A stretch of 39,115 bases of DNA, taken from Reticulitermes lucifugus (lineage: Eukaryota; Arthropoda; Insecta; Blattodea; Rhinotermitidae). Position 1 is the first letter of the stretch. Each line of letters starts with the position of its first letter. Positions 1-8,765 of this stretch are shown here, piece after piece. The translations under genes and the position numbers were made by a program. Below the pieces are notes generated by a model. It made no database searches. It saw only the letters and a program-made list of their open reading frames with translations, and was not told the origin of the DNA. The stretch lies in NCBI GenBank assembly GCA_026260175.1, contig JAKCWW010004855.1, positions 1-39,115 of the forward strand. Direction: 5' to 3'.

Positions 1-584
1 ACATACAGAGTTGGAATATGTCCCTTTAGAAAGCTTTCGGTTTGGAGCTCTTCTCCAATCAACAAGCCAAGTGTTCTGACGCAAAAGCCGTAAATTATAT
101 GAGTTCGTGTAGATTCAAAATCCTGTGCTAATGTTGCCTTTGCGGTTTCTAGCTGCTTCTATATAATTTCCATTGTAAATTTCTAAACCCGTCACTCAGA
201 ACGTTTGCAATGTTGCATGATTCCTGTACTCCCAGGGGAGGACAAAATTCCATTCAGTACATAAAGTATTTCATTTTCAGTCTTACTGCTCGTCTGTCGC
301 CCACGCATCACCCTAAACTTCTTGTAAGTGATAGTTCTGTTGGCTAACAAATAATGAACGCACGCCATGGTATCAATATTTAAAAATTGCATCTTAAAAT
401 ACATTCATCATGTCATCATATCTCTTCATAAGGAGAATATTGCTTTGTAACTTCTCTTATTCCAGTATACCGAAACAAGGATAAGGAACATAAATGAGAC
501 CAAGTGAATATTGTGGCCGTAGTTATAATTGGGGTTTCCTGTAGAACAATCCCGGTCACTTGGACACAGAGCTTAGAAAACGGG
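1..584. other. Unassigned AT-rich stretch
   Basis: I see no coding region, repeat or RNA gene here. Open frames of 60-70 codons exist but show no domain or compositional signal. Confidence 0.6.
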
Positions 585-866
585 GTTTTTGTAGTGAAGG
601 GCCCGGCAGCAGAAGCTACGGACATACCTCAGCCTTAAGGCTTATTATGCAACACTGTGATAAAGATAATGGTGATTAGTTTGTTCACTTTTTAAGTAAT
701 GTAGTACCGGTGGAATGAAATTGACAGAGAAAAAAGAAGTATTTGGGGAAAGACCTGTTCCAGTGCCACTTTGTCCACCACAAAGTCCACATGTACTGAC
801 CCGGGATCTAACCCGGGCCTCCGCGTTGGGACGCCGGCGACTAACCGTTTGAGCCATGGCACTGCC
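585..866 (-). repeat. tRNA-derived SINE, family 1, copy 1
   Basis: Read on the minus strand, this starts with a tRNA-like head (GGCAGTGCCATGGCTCAAAC, then GGTTAG) carrying a pol III A-box-like stretch, followed by a B-box (GGTTAGATCCC, plus positions 803-813). The roughly 200-bp body has landmarks such as GTGGACAAAGTGGCACTGG and AAGCCTTAAGGCTG, and it ends in CCTTCACTACAAAAAC. The whole unit aligns end to end with the copy at 10756-11038. That makes it an interspersed repeat moved by LINE machinery rather than a tRNA gene. The B-box has one change from GGTTCGATCCC. I found no clear target-site duplication. Its subfamily name is unknown to me. Confidence 0.85.
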
Positions 867-1079
867 ATAAAAAATGCGTTAAAATAACGTGTGCGTGTTG
901 TAGTGTGTTAATATTTCATACAAATTGATGAGCTATAATATTGTATGTGTGTAATTAAGTACGGTCATGGTGTATGTTACAGCAGATTCACTAACAATTA
1001 AATTACAGAGCAAGGTAATTTCGTTAAAATAAAACTGGAATTTTTATGAAGACCACAATAAAAATTTTTTGTGTTATCA

Positions 1080-1246
1080 CAAGGGTGCAGAAATTTTACA
1101 CAAATCTAGGAGGCACCTCAAAATGTTAGGCGCCAGAACAGTAACATGAAGCAAGTTCCACACTGAGAAACCACAAACATTGGGCGCCACCGTACAAAAT
1201 TTACTCGCCACGGCGACCTAGCCTCCGAGAGTTGTGCACCCCTTTG
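1080..1246. mobile_element. Short hAT-like palindromic element (MITE-like)
   Basis: The segment begins CAAGGGTGCAG and ends TGCACCCCTTTG, so its ends are imperfect terminal inverted repeats of the CAGRG-type seen in hAT elements. Inside, GGAGGC (1109-1114) is mirrored by GCCTCC (1221-1226), and GGCGCC occurs twice. No transposase is encoded at 167 bp. An 8-bp target duplication is not clear (only TTA is shared), so the exact ends are uncertain. Confidence 0.45.
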
Positions 1247-1900
1247 TTACCGGAAGCAGAACCTACATTCTGGAATTCTTGCGTAAGGAATTTATTTCGA
1301 AATATATTTATGGATTTTTGTTTTACTCTCAATCTTGTAACGTTTGAAATCACATTTTTTTTACCGTACGTATCACTCCTTTAAACATTATGAAACTCTG
1401 CATGGATTCGAAATATTCTCAGAATAAACAACGGTATCCACCCTGAATCGCACTAAACGATTGGTCTTCCTATGGATAAACATTGTTTTATATGCGATAC
1501 GAAATTAATTTGAAACATTATTTACATTGTACTCTTGATTGAAGAGTTCATATGGATTTTCAGAATACTGTTCACTCACAGAGGTCTAATGACATGTAGG
1601 ATTACCTGAGGAGCAAATAGGCGAATAAGCACTTTCGTGAATCGAAAGTGAAACTTAGTTTGTAAGGTGTGTTTGTGCCCGTAGTAGATTAATTATGTCA
1701 TTATTTTAATTGACAATACTGTAAGGAATTTCCTCAGCAGAAACCAAAATTGGAGCCCCATTAATTAGGACACCACGAAGGTATCGTGATAGTGCCCTTT
1801 GTCTAGGGGGTATCAGAACAGATTCAAGATTCAAGAAAATATTCGGAGTACGAACAGCATTCATATCACGAACAACGCATGCAGAATAACTCCTAAAGAC
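1247..1900. other. Unassigned stretch
   Basis: Nothing recognisable. Part of it may belong to the PLE remnant that follows, but I could not identify reverse transcriptase motifs. Confidence 0.5.
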
Positions 1901-1918
1901 AAGATATAAAAATGAGAT

Positions 1919-2215
1919 GCGGAAATCAAAGAATTGCTTATATTGCATCCGATGCGGAAGGAAATATGTACATAGGACAGACATAGACCACTTCAAATAC
2001 AAATCACCGAACACAAACGCAAGGCAGAGATGGAAGAACCATCCAGTCCTAAACAGCTGAGCACGTCTTGCATGACAACAGTTGTGTGTTTCGAGGCAAA
2101 GCAGAAAGCATCCACAGAGATGGAAAAAGGATCACTATGAAACTAAAGGAGATAATATTTAACAGAGTAACGAAGAGATCATCAGCAAACAGGAGTTTCA
2201 TATGAATCTCTCTTC
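1919..2215 (+). pseudogene. Decayed GIY-YIG endonuclease segment of a Penelope-like element
   Basis: In one plus frame the translation contains IAYIAS, then GNMYIGQT, then after two in-frame stops TAEHVLHDNSCVF and GKAESIHRDGK, followed by KLKEIIFNRV. The order matches the C-terminal GIY-YIG endonuclease of Penelope-like retroelements: the Y-I-G-Q-T core, an A-E-H histidine about 40 residues on, then an acidic/basic stretch. This domain nicks target DNA for insertion. The leading G of 'GIY' is replaced by I-A-Y. The stops (near 1984 and 2051) show it is dead. No reverse transcriptase domain is visible upstream, so this is a C-terminal fragment. A hammerhead-like remnant lies about 600 bp downstream in the same orientation, as expected for a PLE end. 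Other GIY-YIG proteins are possible but less likely in this setting. Confidence 0.55.
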
Positions 2216-2839
2216 TACATGATAGGAAGTGCATGAGTCACGTAAGTACATGTCGTGTGTCTGAAATATAGTCGATTCCGGTCATTGGGCACTTTCAACA
2301 TTTGGCGCCTGCAATTGCAGATAACACATACGTGGAATTAGTGCCTTTACAGGCCTAAGATTTCATTCCATTTCAAATGAATACTCATAACTTAATTATA
2401 CACATATACTCGTATACCATATCAGCATTTTAAAATGCAATGTTATATTTTATTACATTTAGTATAAATTTGATAACCATAAGTCTGGCATTACTTCATG
2501 CTATCGGGTCAACCTAATGGAAGCACTGTTTTGGCGAGAGCAAAACAGAATATACAATATGTCCATTATTTCCTTTGTTTAAGGAATAAATTATTTCCAT
2601 TTAGATGTACAAAAAAGATTTCAGGTGATATGTAGAACAAGTTCCTTGTGTTTTACGCCCGGATTAATTTTAGCGTTAGGCAAGACTAAAGGGTATACGA
2701 CCCACCGCACATTAAAACTAGCCGGTTTTGGAAGAAGTTTAAATTTACTACAAAGTGTGAAGTGGGATTTTAATGATATCCAGATACATATTTTCTCTCC
2801 TTGATAATTTTACCTTCCTTTGTATATTAATGTAAAGGC
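2216..2839. other. Unassigned stretch between PLE remnant and hammerhead remnant
   Basis: No feature recognised. It could be the PLE 3' untranslated part, since both flanking remnants face the same way, but no repeat evidence supports that here. Confidence 0.4.
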
Positions 2840-2880
2840 TTCGTCTTATGATGGCCGTCATGACCGAAACATGTAGCGAA
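2840..2880 (+). ncRNA. Decayed hammerhead ribozyme motif
   Basis: The layout is CTTATGA (2845-2851), a weak helix II (GGCC/GACC with one mismatch), GAAA (2866-2869), a minimal helix III AC-AT-GT and A at the cleavage position (GUA). Helix I can form from TTCGT and GCGAA (five pairs, one G-U). The essential G of CUGAUGA is T, so this copy should be inactive. It lies downstream of the GIY-YIG segment in the same orientation. Confidence 0.5.
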
Positions 2881-4679
2881 ACTATGTAAAACGTAATTGT
2901 AATTTTACATTTTTGTTTGTGTTTATTTTAAAAACTATCGATAACACAATAAGTTTTCTCTTCCAAAGAGTTTTTCTTACTTTCTGGTTAACGCCGTAAT
3001 ATTTTTAAATTACAACATTTGACGGCTTAAGCTCATGCAAAATTCTCTTATACCATCCGTTGTTGAAGGAAACCAAAATTGAAGAATTATTCCTAATTGC
3101 AAAGTTTATCTGAAATAGAAACCGAAACACTTGCCTTCTACATACTTCACTCTTAGCCTTCAAGTTAGTGATGGTACTATATTAGGGAAGGAGAGAGCAT
3201 ACAAACTGTTCATATTAGCAGTTCTTGAGTTCAGACTTGAGAAATAATTTCCAAGCAAGTACAAAGTTTGGGAATTACTACGTTTCTCAAGTGAACAGCT
3301 TCACGCCGCCTCTAAAATAAGCACAGCCGTCACAGATGCCAAGAAGCTTTCTGTGTTATTAATTTAGCAATACACTGCGTGTCGGATTAATGTCACTGGA
3401 ACTGTTCTGAAGATTTCAGAGGAACTTCCTGTATGAGACCAAGCATTTTCAGTACAGCGAGTTATAGTGCTTATGTCACACGAAGGGGAGAGATTATGTT
3501 GCAAAGTTCCGTTTTTTTCTAAGGGGTTGTTTATAGTTCCCAAGCTTACTATGCAATTGCACGTATAGTGTAATTTGTTTTCGCGAATAACAAAGTCGAA
3601 TTTGATTAAGCAGGAAATATAATCGCTTATTTATATTTGAGCGAAAATGAATACAAGGCATATTCGGAGTGAACAATACATGCATTCCGAATTTTGTCTT
3701 ATGGATATATTTCTACTAAAAAAATAAATAGAGGTCCGCCAAAACAAAATGGAGAAATAATAAACGTGGATGTGAAACGAAACAGAAATTAGCTTATAGC
3801 CTCCTGTTCTTGTTCCTGCTGCTTTTGGTGATGATATATCTTCAAATAAATATTGAGAGTCCATTTGATAGTATAGTTTAGTGTATGCGAAGCTGGATAT
3901 TGCTTACAAGAATTATATTATACAGAATGTAATTCAGAGGATAATCACGTTCTGCTGAAATATCAGTATTAACGATGTGTACCACCTACTGTAACATTAG
4001 GAAGCACTACATTCTGCCACATAGTTTATTTTCATATGATTCTCACAATGAACAACTGTTATTTTTATAACCATTACTAACCGATTTCCCTTTGTATGGA
4101 AACGAAGTGTTTGTCTGTGAGGAGGGAAAGGAATCTATATATAAAATCAGATTAACGTCAGTCGTCAGAATGTTAGGCATCGCTTCGTTGACTGCACTTT
4201 TCTGTCTTCTGTCTCATGAAAAAATTATTACAAGCACACTTCTATAAATTAATCAATGTATATTTTTCGTCTAGGGATGCAGGGTATTTGTTTTATCGTC
4301 GCTCCGAGCACGGCTGCTTTATCGCATAGAAAGCCTGCATCCGCCGGGACATACAGTGAAAGATGTGCTGCTCAGGATAGCTATAAAAGAAACACACTAT
4401 TCACGGTCTATATATCGTCAGATGGGTAAGGAATATAATCGTGAATGTTGAGTATCTATTTCGAAAGGACTGTTACGCGTTTAACCCTTTAAAGCGCAGC
4501 GCTTACTGTGTGTACCAGCAGGTTTAACATTAAAAAATTCTACCTTCTACCCACAGATTGTATTTACGTGTTCCATATGGATCTCAGAAAAAATAGCAGT
4601 TATTTCCCCTAGACAATACTAACTGATTGGTTTTTATAACCGTGGTGGAGTGTGCTTACTGCGCGGTAGGATCTAAATT
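2881..4679. other. Unassigned AT-rich stretch
   Basis: I see no gene or repeat that I can name. Short open frames on both strands look random. Confidence 0.6.
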
Positions 4680-4874
4680 TTACGTAGAGTTCAGGTTAAT
4701 CTTCGACTTTGAAGAGTATAAATCTTGCACCTCCTCACTGTGCAATTTTCTTCTGGATTCTGTTTGTTTCTCTCTCGCACATACGAATGTCTTCCTCAGC
4801 ACCCTGTTCTCCAACATCCTCAGCCTATTTCATTTCCTTAACTTGAGAGACCATATTTCACACCCATATCACAG
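4680..4874 (-). pseudogene. LINE (non-LTR retrotransposon) ORF fragment
   Basis: The minus-strand translation reads YGCEIWSLKLRK, stop, NRLRMLENRVLRK, then RRKLHSEEVQDLYSS. This is the region after the reverse transcriptase core, near the ORF C-terminus, of an insect non-LTR element. It is the same region as the plus-strand copy at 5913-6123 (YGCETWSL, RLRVFKNRVLRR, RRLHKEEINDL). One in-frame stop and loss of the following [11 protein letters not shown] region show it is a dead fragment. The 124-codon plus-strand open frame over it is its antisense. Confidence 0.75.
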
Positions 4875-5912
4875 CATGCAACCTTATACTCTTGAATATT
4901 TTAAGCTTAATGACTTCGGTAGTAGACAAGGATATAAAAAGATTAGGAAGGGAATGGTAGCAAGTATTCCCCGAATTTACCCAAATTTAATCTGCTGTTA
5001 GTGTTACATTGTAGGCAGCTTTGATTTGATAATGTTGTTCCTAAATGTAAAACATATAATAAGTTTATAAAAGTATCTTACTCTACTTGATGTAACATTC
5101 GTATTATCTTGTATGTTCTACGAATGCAATATGCTAGTATGGCTTTCTGATACACCGATTTACTCAGACTGTGCATACTAGCTTTTAAATGAATCTCAGA
5201 CATGCTTGTGAATTGTATTTGGCAAACAGAGACATGACGTAAAAAATCTTACTTTCCTGATGAGTGTATTTTATCAGTTTGAAGGGGCATGATATTTATG
5301 GTAAGGAATCAAGGCTTCCAGTTGCTTAGAGCTCAAATGAGGTAGTTCTCCAACACGCGATGTAAGATGCAATATTTTCTTCAAAGCCACCACCATCTTA
5401 AAAAATACATGTTTAGACCTGTGGTTTGAGGCCGAAGCAGGCCAGTTTGGTGTGTCGAATAAGCAACCATGTCTGGCTGTAAGAATTATGTCATGTCCTC
5501 ACCGCCATTTGCAATAAGGCTTACTGTGAAGCATATTCACTTTGGATGGTGGACCTTGCTGGAGGAAGGAGATGAAACACTCTTAATTTGACGGTTGTAT
5601 GTCGTGTGGAGTTCGTGCAGGTCCTGTATAATTCTATGAGAAAGGCTCCTCCCTCTAATGAAGACTTATTTTCCGCTAATAATCAATGGAAGTTTTCCTT
5701 TTGTGCTTATACTTTTTCTCCATTTTATTTGACATGTGAGGAAACGATGCTTTTAGCGTGGTACATAAAACAACCATTTTGTAATTTCCGATATGACCTG
5801 CGTTCTCTCATAAAAATCAATAATTGTAGGACGCTGAAAGAATAGTTAAAGAATATCTTACGTTAAAACAAGATCGACTACTTTTATGTGGCTGAACCTG
5901 ACGTCGGAACTA
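4875..5912. other. Unassigned stretch
   Basis: No recognisable feature. An 85-codon plus-strand frame at 5588-5845 has no known motif. Confidence 0.6.
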
Positions 5913-6434
5913 TAATTGTGCCTGTTGTTTTGTATGGGTGTGAAACTTGGTCTCTCACACTAGGGAGGAACATAGGCTGAGGGTGTTCAAGAATAGGGTG
6001 CTGAGGAGGATATTTGGGCCTAAGAGCGACGAGGTAACAGGGGAGTGGAGAAGACTACATAAGGAGGAAATTAATGATCTTTGCTCATCACCAAATATTA
6101 TTCGGATGATCAAATAAAAATGAATGAGGTGGGCGGGGCATGTAGCACGTATGGGGGAGGGTAGAGGTGCGTACAGGATTTTGGTGGGGAGACCTGAGGG
6201 AAGGAGACCTCTTGGAAGACCCAGGCGTAAATGGGAAGATAATATTAAAATGGATCTTCAAGAAGTGGGATGGGAGGGCGTTGTCTGGATTCACATGGCT
6301 CAAGATAGGGACAGTTGGCGGGCTCTTGTCAATGCGGTAATGAACCTTCGGGATGCATAAAACGCGGGGAATTGCTTGACTAGCTGACGACCTATTAGCT
6401 TCTCAAGAAGGACTCTGCTCCATAGGATTAGTTA
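5913..6434 (+). pseudogene. LINE ORF2 C-terminus and 3' untranslated tail
   Basis: The frame starts VPVVLYGCETWSLTL, shifts near 5962 into REEHRLRVFKNRVLRRIFG and continues to NIIRMIK. Two stops (about 6115-6123) precede [35 protein letters not shown] and [18 protein letters not shown], ending at 6360. These are C-terminal landmarks of a LINE very frequent in cockroach and termite genomes. The reverse transcriptase core is missing (5' truncation). The tail from 6341 to about 6434 is repeated at 29841-29930, which shows where the element's 3' end lies. There is no poly(A) tail. The clade is not certain from this part alone. Confidence 0.85.
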
Positions 6435-6582
6435 ATATGAGTAAAACTTACTATGTTCAATTATAAGGCTATGTGACACAGTATCGTCAAATAGGCCCAC
6501 GCGGTAACACTGCCGAATTTTGATCAAGAGGCTCCCATTTCAAATTGCGCATGGGACATAGACTGTACCGTCTGAAATTTGT

Positions 6583-6639
6583 TGTGTTATATTACATTGC
6601 AGTATCTTCAACATGCCGTTGTCAGGAGACAAATACAAG
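6583..6639 (-). repeat. Deleted inverted twin of the 6686-6732 hammerhead
   Basis: Read on the minus strand, it gives CTTGTATTTGTCTCC, then TGACAACGGCATG, then TTGAAGATACTGCAATG. The first 15 bases are identical to plus 6678-6692, and the last part matches GGAGATACTGTAATAT after the plus-strand ribozyme. Roughly 17 bases covering helix II and GAAA are deleted. The two arms are about 38 bases apart and form a foldback. Confidence 0.7.
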
Positions 6640-6685
6640 GGAACATACCTATGAGTTTCTATGTATACATACTTTCTCTTGTATT

Positions 6686-6732
6686 TGTCTCCCTGATGAT
6701 GGCTCGATATGAGCCGAAACATGTCGGAGATA
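6686..6732 (+). ncRNA. Hammerhead ribozyme, all core bases present
   Basis: Every part of a type I hammerhead can be placed. Helix I is TGTCTCC with GGAGATA (seven pairs, one G-U). CTGATGA is at 6693-6699. Helix II is GGCTC-GATAT-GAGCC (five perfect pairs). GAAA is at 6716-6719. Helix III is the minimal AC-AT-GT, and the cleavage triplet is GTC with C at 6725. One extra T sits between the last A of CTGATGA and helix II, as in most other copies in this window. Very short helix III hammerheads are known from Penelope-like elements, where they are thought to process the transcript. Self-cleavage is inferred, not shown. Confidence 0.8.
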
Positions 6733-7050
6733 CTGTAATATAAAATAACATGTTATGTATAACCTAATTCAGTGTATTTAATTGAATTTTAATAAGGAAT
6801 ATATTTTCGTCCTAATTATATCACCTCACAAAACCCGCACCTGCCAGCCCCCTCAGTGGACTTTGCCCTCTTTAGGATGTAATAAACCTGCAACAGACAT
6901 TGAGCATTATGCCATAAGTTACAATGAAGAATTTTAAACTTGCTTCATATTTGAGATTTAATACCACGATTATTAGTAACTTAGATTTGAGTTTCTCACG
7001 ATGGTGGCAATGCAAAATTATCACTTCTGGCAAGTGACGCCACACACCTG

Positions 7051-7245
7051 CTAGAAGTGTACAGACGTTTCAGAGAAACCTACTCTCTCCGACATTAGTC
7101 TAGAGATGATGGAGACTGGAAGTCGCTCCGAAATATCTGTACACGTTTACTAGACTACACGGCATCACATTATAGGCGATGACAATCTTTATGATTAATG
7201 TTGGAATCCACGTTTGCTCACAACGCAGACTACGCATTTGTTCTG
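7051..7245. repeat. Foldback interspersed repeat with hammerhead-like core
   Basis: Two arms, 7051-7075 and 7125-7153, are inverted copies: minus CTCTGAAACGTCTGTACAC against plus CTCCGAAATATCTGTACAC. The plus arm follows GATGATGGAG...CTCC, so the order resembles CUGAUGA-helix II-GAAA with damaged first bases. The segment to 7245 continues as a repeat tail I associate with cockroach sequence, which is recollection only. Confidence 0.5.
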
Positions 7246-7336
7246 ATTTACGATTGCTGTATAGAAAATTGGGCTACATAAGCGGGTTCACATTTGATTT
7301 AATGTGGCATTTAGGGTTGTCATCGTCGCCGCCTTT

Positions 7337-7371
7337 ATAATAATAATAATAATAACAATAATAATAATAAA
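7337..7371. repeat. (AAT)n microsatellite
   Basis: About eleven units of TAA/AAT with one C interruption. It gives the tyrosine run in a meaningless minus-strand frame. Confidence 0.9.
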
Positions 7372-7985
7372 TTATGTACTTGTAAATGTGTCTGTAACAA
7401 TGTGAGAAATGTGACATAATGGGGCAACTAAGTCGTGTTGTCTTGGTCATAAAGGTCTTCCTCCTCCACGCCAGTACGGGCTTCCGTCCACCAAAACCAA
7501 GCACCATCCTAAGTTGCACCCGACTGGGCCACGCATACAACAGCAAATTAACAGAAAGTGGAAAGAATGGGGGTAATGCTCTTCAGTGACCAGGAAATAC
7601 AGATGCTACACAACATAGAAATAGTTGAAGTTACAGAAATAGTGTGAGGTGTGGAATGGATGTCTGTCTTAGAGTAGGTTTCAGTGTCTGTTCTTGGGAA
7701 ACGGTAATGAATCTGCCTTTTACATAAAGTGCAGGGAATCATCTGACCTGCCGAGCGATTATCCCATGGATTTATTTAAATAATACTGAAAAGTAGTTTT
7801 ATCAACGCTCTTGTAGCCCGTAAGGACTGTCTTTTATGGACGTCGGATCTGTAACGAATTCACCTCCAAAAAAAAGTATCTTGTTTTGTTCCATGCTTGT
7901 TCCTTTAAATTGGCATAAAATACGTAATACTTAGTTGTGTATAGATATTTATGTAATATAAATTGTTGGATCCAACGGTCAAGAC
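7372..7985. other. Unassigned stretch
   Basis: No recognised gene or repeat, although the sequence up to the foldback at 7999 may be part of an older repeat. Confidence 0.5.
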
Positions 7986-7998
7986 TCCGGGCCAGTTG

Positions 7999-8196
7999 AG
8001 ATCTGCGCTCTTCTGGGATATTACGCGGCGTCGTATGGTAATTGTTTACCGATGTTTGTGGATAACGTGTCGGTCCCATCTTCACGGGTTAAGAGTCCGA
8101 GTATATCCCGAAACGTTGGTAAACAATTACCACACGACGCCGAGTAATACCCCAGAAGAGCGCAGATCTCATCAACATCGCGGCAGAAGCCTGAAA
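7999..8196. mobile_element. Foldback retroelement-like insertion with 13-bp target duplication
   Basis: A 198-bp unit has inverted arms of about 57 bp (7999-8055 and 8111-8169; for example AGATCTGCGCTCTTCTGGG against CCCAGAAGAGCGCAGATCT). Exact 13-bp direct repeats TCCGGGCCAGTTG flank it (7986-7998 and 8197-8209). The minus arm holds GTGAAGATGGGACC and the plus arm TATCCCGAAACGTTGG, which are pieces of a hammerhead-like order. Target duplications of this length and inverted terminal arms fit PLE-type or LINE-assisted integration better than a DNA transposon. There is no ORF of its own. Predicted proteins reading NNYHTTP across it are artefacts. Confidence 0.65.
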
Positions 8197-8209
8197 TCCG
8201 GGCCAGTTG

Positions 8210-8640
8210 TTTGAGCTCTCACGCAGATTATTCATATACGATATATATGTATATATAAATATAACTGTGGGGGATTTTCAGCGTGTTTAATCTTCATCTC
8301 AAAATTCCTCGCAGCTAAATTAAACAACAAACGAATTCGCTTTGTATAATTCGCTTATCGGATCATCGCCTCTGGCGAGATATCCCTGTATTAAACAAAT
8401 TGCTATACCTATTCCGCACCGAAAGAGATAATTAAGGGATATTTGAACAGTTCCAAATAGCAAATAATTGATAACTAACGTAGTTTTCGGGAAATAGCCA
8501 CTGCTGGATCCCAGTGAACAAAGTTTCGTCACTGTTCGCAAATTTGAATTATTGTATCTACTGTGATGAGTGATATTTGTCAATTACAGACACCAATATG
8601 CATAAATTACAAACTGATATGCTTTTGGGTGATGTGAGGT
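8210..8640. other. Unassigned stretch
   Basis: It contains a short AT dinucleotide-rich run (about 8228-8262) and nothing else that I can name. Confidence 0.6.
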
Positions 8641-8686
8641 TCCCATAACAGTGTTACTGAAGATTTAAGAATTTTTATTGTACTGC

Positions 8687-8765
8687 CAATGAAGATGGTT
8701 ACGATGCTGCGAAACGTCGGTAACTTTTACGAATCGACACGGAGTAACATCTCAGAAGACTTAAA
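8687..8765 (+). repeat. Partial repeat with GAAACGTC hammerhead-like core
   Basis: ATGAAGATGGTTACGATGC and GCGAAACGTCGGTAAC are followed by CGACACGGAGTAACATCTC and AGAAGACTTAAATCT. The second half aligns with the right arm of the 7999-8196 element (CGACGCCGAGTAATACCCC, AGAAGAGCGCAGATC). It is a related but distinct family. Helix II is poor. Confidence 0.5.

Noticed and set aside
4627..5001. 124-codon plus-strand open frame
   Set aside because: It is antisense to the LINE fragment at 4680-4874, with no independent motif.
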